From NCBI RefSeq assembly GCF_000758525.1, contig NZ_CP009241.1, positions 6,262,001-6,326,000 of the forward strand: DNA of 64,000 nucleotides, given 5' to 3'. Below the pieces are notes generated by a model that had not been told where the DNA came from, ran no database searches, and worked only from the letters and a program-made list of their open reading frames with translations. Each line of letters starts with the position of its first letter. Positions within the stretch are counted from its first letter, which is position 1. This DNA is from Paenibacillus sp. FSL H7-0357. Its GTDB lineage: Bacteria; Bacillota; Bacilli; Paenibacillales; Paenibacillaceae. A program made the position numbers and the translations under genes. Shown in pieces: positions 25,355 to 34,129 of the stretch.

Positions 25355-26149
25355 TTAATCCGCCTTCGGCCTGCTGGTGACGGTAATCCGGCATTCTTCT
25401 TCCGGTGCGGAGCTGTATGCAGAAGCAATTCCCTTGCTGGCGATTTCTTTCTTGCTGACCTTACGCAGTACCATTGCCACCTCGACATCCCTTGTGAACG
25501 GGAAAGGGTCGAGCATTAGCGTGGATGCATCCTGCCATTCCGCCGAGATCAGACGTCCTGACGTAAAGCTGAAATCCTCACTTCCGGAGAAGCCGTCCTT
25601 CCACCACGGATGTTCTTCCGATTTGGGGCTTCCCGGCTCATTCAGAGCCAGATACAAGGAGAGATCGTCAGAAAACTGCAGCAACCTGGCATCGTAATAC
25701 AGCTCGCCTTCTCCGATAGGCTGGTTTTTCTCGAGGTCGCGGTGGATGCGGGCCCTGCGCTCCTCCTCATCCTTAAGATAGGCGGTCAGCTCCGGACAAT
25801 CCTCCCCGGACACCTCAATCAGCCGTTCAAAATGCAGACTGCACAGCAGCGCACCGTACGGTGTGTCCGCTTCAATCTCATTAAGTCCACGTTTGTAGAA
25901 CGTAAGCTTCGGCACTACGGGAAAATCTATGAAGCTGTAAGGCGCTCCTGCCGCATCATTCCAGAAAGGCGTTTCATCGAGATCAATCCAGCCCCTGTCA
26001 TGGTTGCTGACCGCACGCAGCACCTCTGCACGCCGGTTTCCCTCGGGTACATGTTCTTCCTTGAACCATTGCGCAAATTCTCCGGCCAGCCGCCCGTGCT
26101 CATGCTGTTTAACCATTACAAATGCTCCGTCCTGTTCCCTACAAATCAA
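25355..26149 (-). CDS. DUF3891 family protein
   Basis: 264 residues of a conserved family with no known activity. The start resembles other family members (MICREQDGAFVMVKQHEHGR). A His-rich N-terminal part (QHEHGRLAGEF, VSNHDRGWIDLD) could coordinate a metal, by analogy with HD-type folds (inference). I chose TTG at 26149, with GGGAGG 7 bases ahead; an in-frame TTG at 26191 has no ribosome site. Confidence 0.75.
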   Translation of the reverse strand: MICREQDGAFVMVKQHEHGRLAGEFAQWFKEEHVPEGNRRAEVLRAVSNHDRGWIDLDETPFWNDAAGAPYSFIDFPVVPKLTFYKRGLNEIEADTPYGALLCSLHFERLIEVSGEDCPELTAYLKDEEERRARIHRDLEKNQPIGEGELYYDARLLQFSDDLSLYLALNEPGSPKSEEHPWWKDGFSGSEDFSFTSGRLISAEWQDASTLMLDPFPFTRDVEVAMVLRKVSKKEIASKGIASAYSSAPEEECRITVTSRPKAD

Positions 26150-26514
26150 CGTAATTCCTCCCCGATTCTCCACTGCCTGATGTTGGCTCAACTAAGGAGA
26201 TTATAACATATCCATCTATATTTGTTTGAGTTTGGCTATTCATACACCTTCTGCTCGTTAAGAAGGGACTGTCTAAAAATGTACCCATTTATACCGCCAA
26301 AAGAAACAGGCAAACCCTAAGCGCTTGTGCCCCTGAATGCGGGAGCAGTAACACTCACCAGTTCTCCCAGTACCTTCTGGAGCTTCAGCAGGATATGTAG
26401 CCACTGAACGCGAAAAAGCCACTCCCTGCGGCAAAATAGCACCGCGAAAGTGGCTCAGGAAAGGATAGATAGCAGTAAATCAAAAATGGAGGGGGAAAAG
26501 AGTGAATTTACAAT
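26150..26514. other. Intergenic stretch between DUF3891 and sdhB
   Basis: No gene seen. It contains the sdh terminator at 26413-26460. A stretch near 26266-26280 (aagggactgtctaaa) resembles the outer end of some insertion sequences, but no partner end or transposase remains, so this is only a hint of a remnant. Confidence 0.4.
26413..26460 (-). terminator. Terminator of the sdhCAB operon
   Basis: Minus strand: AGCCACT...AGTGGCT with an inner GCGGT...GCCGC, followed by TTTTT. Confidence 0.75.
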
Positions 26515-27279
26515 TTACACTCCCAGCCAACGCTTGAACATATGCTTGGTTGTCTGCTTGTTGATCTCCGCGATGGAGGTTGTAAGCGGGATGCCTTTCG
26601 GGCAGGCCCGCACACAGTTCTGCGAGTTGCCGCAGCCGTCGATGCCGCCGTCTTCCATCAACGCATCCAGACGGTCATCGGCGTTCATCTCGCCCGTAGG
26701 ATGGGCGTTGAACAGGCGTACCTGGGAAATGGCTGCCGGCCCGATGAAATTGGTCTTCTCATTGACATTGGGGCAAGCCTCCAGGCAGACGCCGCAGGTC
26801 ATGCATTTGGACAATTCGTAGGCCCACTGGCGTTTCTTCTCCGCCATCCGCGGCCCCGGACCCAAGTCATAGGTTCCGTCAATCGGGATCCAAGCCTTGA
26901 CGCGTTTGAGTGCATTAAACATCCGGCTGCGGTCGATCACGAGATCACGTACCACAGGGAACGTCTTCATCGGCTCGATACGCACCGGCTGCTCCAGATT
27001 GTCGATCAGCGCCGCACAGGCCTGGCGCGGTTTGCCGTTTATCACCATGGAGCATGCACCGCACACTTCCTCCAGACAGTTGGAATCCCAGCATACCGGA
27101 ACCGTACCGTCACCCTTGGCGTTAACCGGATTACGCTGGATTTCCATCAAAGCGCTGATCACGTTCATCCCCGGACGGTAGGCCAGCTCAAATTCCTCGA
27201 CATACGGTGAGCTCTCCGGCTCGTCCTGGCGGGTAATTATAAACTTTACGTTTTTGGGAGCTGCAGCAGTTTCCGCCAT
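26515..27279 (-). CDS. sdhB: Succinate dehydrogenase iron-sulfur subunit
   Basis: 254 residues. The N-terminal [2Fe-2S] ligands sit in CWDSNCLEEVCGACSMV, and the C-terminal [4Fe-4S] and [3Fe-4S] ligands in CMTCGVCLEACPNV and CGNSQNCVRACPKGIP. It passes electrons from SdhA flavin to the SdhC heme/quinone site of complex II on the cytoplasmic face of the membrane. It is the last gene of sdhCAB and is separated from sdhA by 174 bases, which carry a copy of the shared leader sequence. Confidence 0.95.
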   Translation of the reverse strand: MAETAAAPKNVKFIITRQDEPESSPYVEEFELAYRPGMNVISALMEIQRNPVNAKGDGTVPVCWDSNCLEEVCGACSMVINGKPRQACAALIDNLEQPVRIEPMKTFPVVRDLVIDRSRMFNALKRVKAWIPIDGTYDLGPGPRMAEKKRQWAYELSKCMTCGVCLEACPNVNEKTNFIGPAAISQVRLFNAHPTGEMNADDRLDALMEDGGIDGCGNSQNCVRACPKGIPLTTSIAEINKQTTKHMFKRWLGV

Positions 27280-27311
27280 ATCAGTTACCTCCTAAAAGTT
27301 TGGTGAGCATT
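27280..27311 (-). promoter_or_regulatory. Conserved leader sequence before sdhB (copy 2)
   Basis: Minus strand: ATGCTCACCAAACTTTTAGG, then AGGTAACTGAT and the ATG. Same pattern as before the AraC-type gene, sdhA and trxA. Confidence 0.55.
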
Positions 27312-27453
27312 CCTTCAACGTATTTCTTCTTGCATAACCGCTATATTTCCGATTACCTTTTGAAGCCTGCTTGGGAGTATTCTGATGTACATTATGCATT
27401 CATCCCATATTCCCCATAGGTTCAGGGCTCATTTAAGTGACAGCATTAAGCGG

Positions 27454-29196
27454 TTAGTCCTTCGAATAATCCCGTACCCGCGGAGGAATCAGCGAGACAT
27501 CTACTGCTTCATAAGAGATTTGCGGGCCATCCGCGCTCCATGTCGCTTTAGTCGTCTTCAGGAACTCCTCGTCGTTGCGTGTCGGAAATTCCGGCTTGTA
27601 GTGCGCGCCGCGGCTTTCGTTCCGCAGCAGCGCCCCGAGGGTCATCGCCTCAGACAGCTCCAGCATGTTCCAAAGCTGGCGGGTGAAGGCCACACCCTGG
27701 TTGTTCCAGCGGGAAGTATCATTCATGTTGATGTTGCGGTAACGCTCCTTAAGCTCTTTAATTTTGCCGATAGTCGCTTCCAGCTTAACGTTGTCACGCA
27801 CAACGGTCATATTTGCGGTCATCCATTCGCCCAGTTCCTTATGAATCACATAGGCGTTCTCCGTGCCGGACATCGCCAGCAGGGACTCGTATTTGTCAGT
27901 CTGCTTCTTGTGGAAGCTGTCGAACACGGTGGAAGAAATGTCCTGCACCGATTTCTTCAGGCCTTTAATATATTCAACGGCCTTCGGTCCCGAGACCATG
28001 CCGCCATAAATCGCCGAGACCAGCGAGTTCGCGCCGAGCCGGTTCGCACCGTGGTATTGGTATTCGCATTCCCCTGCCGCGAACAGGCCGGGAATGTTGG
28101 TCATCTGATTGTAATCGACCCACATGCCGCCCATGGAGTAATGCACGGCTGGGAAGATTTTCATCGGTATTTTACGGGGATCATCGCCCATGAATTTCTC
28201 ATAAATCTCAATAATGCCGCCCAGCTTGACGTCAAGCTCCTTAGGATCCTTGTGGGAGAGATCCAGATACACCATGTTCTCGCCGTTGATCCCGAGCCCC
28301 TGGTCCACACAGACATTAAAGATTTCGCGGGTTGCGATATCGCGCGGCACCAGATTTCCGTAAGACGGGTATTTCTCTTCCAGGAAGTACCACGGCTTGC
28401 CGTCCTTATAGGTCCAGATACGTCCGCCTTCGCCGCGTGCCGATTCAGACATCAGCCGCAGCTTGTCGTCGCCGGGGATTGCGGTCGGGTGAATCTGGAT
28501 GAATTCTCCGTTGGCATAATGCACACCCTGTTGATATACAGCACTGGCAGCCGTCCCTGTGTTGATCACGGAGTTGGTCGTTTTGCCGAAAATAATTCCC
28601 GGGCCGCCGCTGGCCAGAATGACCGCGTCCGCAGGGAAGGTCTGGATCTCCATCGTCTTCAGGTTCTGGGCGCTGATGCCGCGGCAGACGCGCTCATCAT
28701 CAAGGACGACGGAAAGGAATTCCCAGTTCTCGCTCTTAGTCACCAGGCCTTCCGCTTCCCAGCGGCGAACCTGTTCATCCAGCGCATACAGCAATTGCTG
28801 GCCGGTTGTCGCCCCGGCAAAAGCAGTACGGTGCCGTTTCGTTCCGCCAAACCGGCGGAAATCGAGCAGCCCCTCCGGGGTACGGTTGAACATTACGCCC
28901 ATCCGGTCCATCAGATGGATGATGCCCGGTGCGGCTTCACACATCGCCTTAACCGGCGGCTGATTCGCCAGGAAGTCACCGCCGTAGACGGTGTCATCAA
29001 AATGCTCCCAGGGCGAGTCCCCCTCGCCCTTCGTATTAACAGCGCCGTTGATGCCGCCCTGCGCACAGACCGAGTGCGATCTTTTGACTGGAACCAGTGA
29101 GAACAAATGCACATGTGCGCCGGATTCCGCCGCCTTGATGGTAGCCATCAGGCCGGCCAGCCCGCCGCCCACGATAATGATATCGGCTGATGCCAT
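27454..29196 (-). CDS. sdhA: Succinate dehydrogenase flavoprotein subunit
   Basis: 580 residues. FAD-binding GGGLAGL at 10-16; the covalent flavin His is H41 in KRSHSVCAQGG; the dicarboxylate site includes HPTAIPG and the Arg-containing SESARGEGG; the C-terminal half has GANRLGANSLVSAIYGG. Oxidises succinate to fumarate in the TCA cycle. The length and motifs match the Bacillus-type three-subunit enzyme. The ATG at 29196 follows AGGAG within the shared leader. Confidence 0.96.
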   Translation of the reverse strand: MASADIIIVGGGLAGLMATIKAAESGAHVHLFSLVPVKRSHSVCAQGGINGAVNTKGEGDSPWEHFDDTVYGGDFLANQPPVKAMCEAAPGIIHLMDRMGVMFNRTPEGLLDFRRFGGTKRHRTAFAGATTGQQLLYALDEQVRRWEAEGLVTKSENWEFLSVVLDDERVCRGISAQNLKTMEIQTFPADAVILASGGPGIIFGKTTNSVINTGTAASAVYQQGVHYANGEFIQIHPTAIPGDDKLRLMSESARGEGGRIWTYKDGKPWYFLEEKYPSYGNLVPRDIATREIFNVCVDQGLGINGENMVYLDLSHKDPKELDVKLGGIIEIYEKFMGDDPRKIPMKIFPAVHYSMGGMWVDYNQMTNIPGLFAAGECEYQYHGANRLGANSLVSAIYGGMVSGPKAVEYIKGLKKSVQDISSTVFDSFHKKQTDKYESLLAMSGTENAYVIHKELGEWMTANMTVVRDNVKLEATIGKIKELKERYRNINMNDTSRWNNQGVAFTRQLWNMLELSEAMTLGALLRNESRGAHYKPEFPTRNDEEFLKTTKATWSADGPQISYEAVDVSLIPPRVRDYSKD

Positions 29197-29226
29197 GATT
29201 GTTCACTCCTAAAGTTTTGTGAGCAT
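29197..29226 (-). promoter_or_regulatory. Conserved leader sequence before sdhA (copy 3)
   Basis: Minus strand: ATGCTCACAAAACTTTAGGA, then GTGAACAATC and the ATG. Confidence 0.55.
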
Positions 29227-29371
29227 AGACTTCCGAGTATCCGCCTCGTACAAACCGGCCTCGGAAGCATAGGCTGTCAAACATGTAATTATGTCAGCTG
29301 TAATTCAGCCTTGTGGATATTTCCATAAATGGCAGCCGCTCCACACTGGAGTATATGCCAACTATTCCTTT

Positions 29372-30037
29372 TTAAATAAAAGTCCGCAGGGATTGCAGCG
29401 CGGAGGCTGTAGCTTGGAATTCACTGTCACGGAAAGTGACCAGCGACAGCAGGAACATGAAACTGACAAGGACGAAAAGTCCGAGACAAAGAATAGAGGA
29501 CACTCTTTGTGAACGCGGCCCCACGGTAATCCCCCAGCTGATCAGGAATGACCATAGCCCATTGGAAAAGTGGAAGCAGGCCGCCAGAATCCCAATTACA
29601 TATACGGCTAGAAGAAGCGGCTGGGTAACGATGTCATGCATTACACTGCCAAGTTCCTCATGCTCCACATTCCCGAGCGCCACCTGAAACCGGGTTTCGA
29701 ACACATGCCAGACGATGAACACGAAAGTGATGACTCCGCTTACACGCTGCAGCGTATACCGCCAGTTTCTTTCCAGATTGTACCGGTTCAGGTTCGGCTT
29801 GGACTGATAGGCGATGTATAGCCCATAAACCCCGTGGTACAGCAGCGGCAGCCATATGCCGAACAATTCCAGGAAGAAGACTAGCGGCAGGCTGTTGAGC
29901 CATAGCACACTGTCTGTGAAGCCGGAAGCGCCACCCTCCACTGCCGCAAAATTCGTCAGCATGTGCTCAAGGAAAAAGCCCCCAAGCGGGATAATGCCGA
30001 GCAAGGAATGAATCTTTCTGGAATAAAATCCTCTCAT
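29372..30037 (-). CDS. sdhC: Succinate dehydrogenase cytochrome b558 subunit
   Basis: 221 residues with five hydrophobic helices, the Bacillus-type single-subunit anchor that binds two hemes b and the menaquinone site. Candidate heme His residues are in the first helix (GGFFLEHMLTNF), in YHGVYGLY, in FIVWHVFETR and in AACFHFSNGLW. It is the first gene of the operon; GGGGACACTTTGC precedes the ATG. Upstream lies the divergent regulator and the operator-like palindrome. Confidence 0.93.
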   Translation of the reverse strand: MRGFYSRKIHSLLGIIPLGGFFLEHMLTNFAAVEGGASGFTDSVLWLNSLPLVFFLELFGIWLPLLYHGVYGLYIAYQSKPNLNRYNLERNWRYTLQRVSGVITFVFIVWHVFETRFQVALGNVEHEELGSVMHDIVTQPLLLAVYVIGILAACFHFSNGLWSFLISWGITVGPRSQRVSSILCLGLFVLVSFMFLLSLVTFRDSEFQATASALQSLRTFI

Positions 30038-30191
30038 GCAAAGTGTCCCCTTTCCGAATAAAAAACAGCGTTTTCATTAATGAGCATACACCGCCGGGAG
30101 TACAGTTGAAACAGGGGAACTAAGGTTTAAAACCATCACCTGAATCTCTATTTTCACCACTATCCATTGCTTTCCCGGACTTTGCTTTATT

Positions 30192-30208
30192 ATTCACAAT
30201 ATGTGAAT
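30192..30208. promoter_or_regulatory. LysR-type T-N11-A palindrome between sdhC and the LysR gene
   Basis: ATTCACA-ATA-TGTGAAT, perfect 7-bp arms; the inner TCACAATATGTGA fits the T-N11-A rule for LysR-family operators. It lies 155 bases upstream of sdhC. Confidence 0.55.
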
Positions 30209-30286
30209 ATCTTGTGTCACTTTTCATGTTACTCTTTTTTCTCTTATAAGGGAATTGCAATCTAATTATTAAACGTTATACAATAA

Positions 30287-30323
30287 TTGCATAAGAATAT
30301 TTTTAATATGATAATAATTCTCA
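30287..30323 (+). promoter_or_regulatory. Sigma-A promoter with overlapping Fur-box-like sequence
   Basis: TTGCAT, 17 bases, GATAAT (30310-30315) reading toward the LysR gene. TGATAATAATTCTCA at 30309-30323 matches the Bacillus 7-1-7 Fur consensus TGATAATnATTATCA at all but one position and covers the -10. The remainder of the 439-base gap holds no gene that I can see. Confidence 0.5.
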
Positions 30324-30476
30324 TTTAGAACAGTGATTCCAAAGATTTCGCCGGTCCTTCAACCTTTTTCAAGAAGAGACATCCGTCGCGGCTATGCCTT
30401 TTATCACTTTCACTACAGGGACACTGATATAAAGTTATCAGCATTACTACAAGTTGGATGAAAGGAGACCTCTGTT

Positions 30477-31376
30477 ATGTTCGACGATTTGGATATTTTT
30501 GCTGCAGTTGTGGAGCATTCCAGCCTTAACCGGGCTTCACGCCAGCTAAATCTGTCCCAGCCCGCTCTCTCCCGCAAAATCTCCAAACTGGAGGAACGGC
30601 TGGGCGTCGCCCTGTTCAACCGGTTCGGCAAACGGCTGGAGCTGACCGAGGTTGGCCGTCTCACCTATACTTATGCGCTGGAGCAGCGTCAGCAACGGTC
30701 CAAATTTCTGGAGGCATTGTCCAAATTCAGGGAGGGTGAACCGCAGTTCGTGACACTTGGCGCCAGTCTGACGACACTGCAGACCACACTGCCGCCGCTT
30801 GTGAACGCCTACACGGAGAAATACCCGGCAGCCGAGCTGAAGCTGATTACCGGAAAAACACATGAAATCGTCTCTTCGGTCAGCGAGGGTAAATGTGATG
30901 TCGGCATTATCGCCTCCTCCATACAGGAGCCGGGACTGCGCTGCATCCCGCTGTTCGAGGACCAGCTGCGGCTGGTCGTCTCCAGTCATCATCCGCTGAC
31001 CCTGCCGGCGAAGCTGACAATGGACCATCTCGCGCGGCTGCCGATGATTCTCTTCTCCAAGGGCACCTGGTACCGCCGCATGACCGATGAGCTGTTCCAG
31101 CGCTGCGCCGTTGAGCCGGATGTGCGCATGGAGATCGACTCCTTCGAAGCGATCGTCCGGCTGCTGCCGACGATTAAGGCAGCAGCGCTGCTGCCGAAGT
31201 CGTACCTTCGTCCGGAGCTGCTGAACGGAGGCGGGCTGGTCTCTCTCCATATTAAGGAACTGGAGCAGACCCAGCGGACTACCTGTCTGATCTATCAGGG
31301 AAGCGGCAGCCTGAGCACCGCGGCACGCTGCCTCGTGCAGGTTACGGAGGAAGTATTCCTGCCTGGACACGAATAA
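30477..31376 (+). CDS. LysR-family regulator, CcpC-like, divergent from sdhCAB
   Basis: 299 residues. Winged helix at 1-60 (LNRASRQLNLSQPALSRKIS), then an effector-binding domain from about 90. Overall layout and divergent position beside a TCA-cycle operon recall CcpC, the citrate-responsive repressor of TCA genes in Bacillus, but this is inference. AAAGGAG precedes the ATG by 10 bases. Its own promoter may be repressed by Fur and the adjacent palindrome may be its binding site. Confidence 0.85.
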   Translation: MFDDLDIFAAVVEHSSLNRASRQLNLSQPALSRKISKLEERLGVALFNRFGKRLELTEVGRLTYTYALEQRQQRSKFLEALSKFREGEPQFVTLGASLTTLQTTLPPLVNAYTEKYPAAELKLITGKTHEIVSSVSEGKCDVGIIASSIQEPGLRCIPLFEDQLRLVVSSHHPLTLPAKLTMDHLARLPMILFSKGTWYRRMTDELFQRCAVEPDVRMEIDSFEAIVRLLPTIKAAALLPKSYLRPELLNGGGLVSLHIKELEQTQRTTCLIYQGSGSLSTAARCLVQVTEEVFLPGHE

Positions 31377-31380
31377 CGAG

Positions 31381-31434
31381 CAAATGCCCGGCAAGCCCCC
31401 ATATTGCTATGGATCGGCCTGCCGGGTATTTGCG
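31381..31434. terminator. Bidirectional terminator between LysR gene and binding-protein gene
   Basis: CAAATGCCCGGCA pairs with TGCCGGGTATTTG (one G-U) around a 28-base loop; it sits between convergent genes. Confidence 0.75.
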
Positions 31435-31511
31435 TGTACACGGGCAGTTATTCTGGTATATTGAGCGCCAGCTTGTAATTCAGTTTGAATACAGGCCCGC
31501 AGATACTGGAA

Positions 31512-33158
31512 TTAACGGAACTTGCCTGCGTCGATCGCCTCTTGCTTCTCGTCGAGAATTTCCTGGTAGCCTGCCTTCAGGTAAGTCTCCTTGGCTGCTT
31601 CATAGGTCGCATCGAATTCAGCTTCCGGAGCAAGCGCACATTTCACATACAGATCCTGAAAGAGTGAGTTCAGATCGGCTTTATACTCATTTACCTTCTC
31701 AAGCACAACGGTGAACATGGCATCCGGTGTGCGGAATTCCGCAACCTCGTTGTAGTATTTCACCATATCATCGGCGAGATTCTCGTAGCCGGCCGGTGCC
31801 CAGTTGCGGAGATTCGCTTTGAGGGTCTTGTCAGCTTCCGGATATTGCGCGATTTCAGTCACGAGGCCCCAGTAGTCCTTGTTATTGTTCTGTGCCAGGA
31901 CGGATTCGCCCTTATAATCTGCTTTTTTTACAGCGATACCGTCTGCGTCAAGCGTATAGTTTTCGCCTTCAACACCGTTCTGGAACTTGAACAGATTTTC
32001 CGGCTGGCTGAGCCATTCCAGATACATCCAGACTGCAGCGCGCTCCTCAGGCGAGGTTTCATAGTTGATACCCATGATGAAGCCAAACGGCCAGTAAGCG
32101 CGTCCTTGAGGCTTGAGCCCCTCAGGAACACCTGCAAAAGGCGGCACTACAGCAAATTCGGCGTCCGGATTGTTCGCCAGGGTAGCAGCAAAGACGTCTG
32201 TATTGTTCGTGAGATAGAATCCGTAGTTACCTGTTTTTCCGGCAACGAATTCGGATTTAATCTTATTATCATCGTTACGCAGATAGAATTCCTTATCGAT
32301 AAGGCCGTTATTGTACTGATAGTTCATATTACGCAAGAAACGCTCAGTGTCGGCGCTGGTCAAATCAGCAACGCTCAGATCTGAATAAAGCGCGCGGTAT
32401 TTCGGATCGACGGGCCAATCGCGGAAGGCGTAATTGTAGTTGAAATTGTTTTGAAGCAAGCTGCCGCCAGTCACTCCCAGTCCGGCTTCTTTCCATTTCA
32501 ACAGCATCTCATTGTACTTCTCAAGAGAAGTCAAATCTTCCACCTTCATGCCTACCTTCTCCACCCAGTCTTTGCGGATGATGGATGTGAAATTGTCAGC
32601 TTCGGGACGTGCGGCGAAGAAGAAGGTATTCTTATCGTCTACAACACCATATTGCTTGATCGTTTCGCCCATACTTTTCCAATATGTCGGTGCATAATTC
32701 TCGATTTCAGCATAGTCCAGCGGCTGCATAACATCCTCGCCGTAATAGGTAAGTGCCTGTGGCATATCATAGTGAAAAATAATATCAGGGGCCTTATGTG
32801 ACGCCAGAAGCTGCTCGTAATCGGTCACTTCGCTGTTACGGGTAATCGGCACGTAATTGACTTCGATATTGTATTTGTCGCCGAATTCCGCTTGAACCCA
32901 GCGGGTATAATAGTTGTCGGTTACATTCCAGCCCTCGAACGCCCGCTCATAAACCGGGATATCCAGACTAACCTTCTTCTCAAAACCCTTCGTATAATCA
33001 GGATAGCTTCCTTCGCTCTGATTATTGGCTGCCGCCGTCTCAGCAGGACTGTTAGGCTCAGCACTCTGATTATTGTTATTCCCCCCGGAGCACCCGGCCA
33101 GCATACCGGCCGTCATGACAGATGCCATCATTAACGAAACAACTCTTTTTTTGTTCAT
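31512..33158 (-). CDS. Extracellular solute-binding lipoprotein (LplA-like)
   Basis: 548 residues. Signal peptide with lipobox LAGC gives a lipidated Cys23, followed by an Asn/Ser/Ala-rich linker to about 50. The rest is a large family-1 type sugar-binding fold as in LplA/YtcQ. It captures an oligosaccharide or uronate-like sugar outside the membrane and delivers it to the two permeases encoded upstream. No ATPase is in the operon; such systems share the MsmX-type ATPase. The sugar is unknown. Confidence 0.9.
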   Translation of the reverse strand: MNKKRVVSLMMASVMTAGMLAGCSGGNNNNQSAEPNSPAETAAANNQSEGSYPDYTKGFEKKVSLDIPVYERAFEGWNVTDNYYTRWVQAEFGDKYNIEVNYVPITRNSEVTDYEQLLASHKAPDIIFHYDMPQALTYYGEDVMQPLDYAEIENYAPTYWKSMGETIKQYGVVDDKNTFFFAARPEADNFTSIIRKDWVEKVGMKVEDLTSLEKYNEMLLKWKEAGLGVTGGSLLQNNFNYNYAFRDWPVDPKYRALYSDLSVADLTSADTERFLRNMNYQYNNGLIDKEFYLRNDDNKIKSEFVAGKTGNYGFYLTNNTDVFAATLANNPDAEFAVVPPFAGVPEGLKPQGRAYWPFGFIMGINYETSPEERAAVWMYLEWLSQPENLFKFQNGVEGENYTLDADGIAVKKADYKGESVLAQNNNKDYWGLVTEIAQYPEADKTLKANLRNWAPAGYENLADDMVKYYNEVAEFRTPDAMFTVVLEKVNEYKADLNSLFQDLYVKCALAPEAEFDATYEAAKETYLKAGYQEILDEKQEAIDAGKFR

Positions 33159-33215
33159 CGCAATTCCCCCAATTTTAAATTTCGGACTGTAGAATTACTA
33201 TTCTGGAACACAAGA

Positions 33216-34115
33216 TTACTCTTTGACTGCTCCGAGCATAACGCCCTGAACGAAGTATTTCTGAACAAAGGGATAGACGCAAAGAATGGGTAGGGTTGCA
33301 AATACAACGACTGATGCTTTTAAGACTTCCGGATTACTAAGAGATACCTGAGTGGCTTCCAATTGGAAGCTTTCACTGGCCTGAATGACCAGATAATACA
33401 GCTTGAGCTGCAGAGGCCGGAGTGAGATCTCATGCTTGATATAGAACAATGCATCCTGGTAAACATTCCAGCGTCCAACCGCGTAGAAGAGAGAGAGTGT
33501 CGCGATAATCGGTTTGGACAACGGGATAACAATGCTGAGCAGGATCCGAAAATGCCCGGCGCCGTCGATCCGTGCAGATTCTTCCAGACTTACGGGAATA
33601 CCGCTCGTTAGAGAAGTCTTCATAATCAGCAGATTGAAGGCGCTGAACGACAACGGTAAAATCAGTGACCATATCGTATCCATCAGTCCCAGATTGTTAA
33701 TGTTCATATAGTCCGGGATGATACCTCCACTAAAGTACATCGTGAACAAAAAGATGAAGGTGATTACTCTACGGCCCTTCAGCTGAGATCTGGACAGCGG
33801 GTACGCGGCGCAGATGGTCAGAACCATCCCCAGTATGGTGAACAGCACTGTCACTATAACTGAGATGTACAGTGAACGGAGTATACTGGCATCCGCGAAG
33901 ATTTTCTTGTACGCTTCTATGGTGAAGCCCTGCGGCCACAGAAAAACCTTATTTGCAATAACAAAGGAGTCAGAGCTCAGGGATTTCGACACAACATGAA
34001 GAAACGGCAACAAGCACGCTAGCGAAGCAATGATCAGAACGAGGCGGATCAGCAATTCCCAGATGTCCAAACGCCCTTTACGTGATGCGGCAGGGTTGCC
34101 GGTTAATGCTCTCAT
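33216..34115 (-). CDS. Carbohydrate ABC transporter permease (LplC/YtcP type)
   Basis: 299 residues with six predicted helices and the EAA loop SLEESARIDGAGHFRILLSI near 175-195 that contacts the ATPase. The C-terminal end FVQKYFVQGVMLGAVKE is typical of this family. It forms the channel with the neighbouring permease; the gap between them is 14 bases. AAAGGAGAG precedes the ATG. Confidence 0.92.
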   Translation of the reverse strand: MRALTGNPAASRKGRLDIWELLIRLVLIIASLACLLPFLHVVSKSLSSDSFVIANKVFLWPQGFTIEAYKKIFADASILRSLYISVIVTVLFTILGMVLTICAAYPLSRSQLKGRRVITFIFLFTMYFSGGIIPDYMNINNLGLMDTIWSLILPLSFSAFNLLIMKTSLTSGIPVSLEESARIDGAGHFRILLSIVIPLSKPIIATLSLFYAVGRWNVYQDALFYIKHEISLRPLQLKLYYLVIQASESFQLEATQVSLSNPEVLKASVVVFATLPILCVYPFVQKYFVQGVMLGAVKE

Positions 34116-34129
34116 GGTTTCTCTCCTTT

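Noticed and set aside
26266..26280. Insertion-sequence-like end (aagggactgtctaaa)
   Set aside because: No second end, no transposase and no duplication were seen; mentioned only in the intergenic note.
27385..29100. A 571-residue open frame on the plus strand, opposite sdhA
   Set aside because: sdhA on the minus strand has every catalytic motif; the plus frame is the mirror of its codon use.
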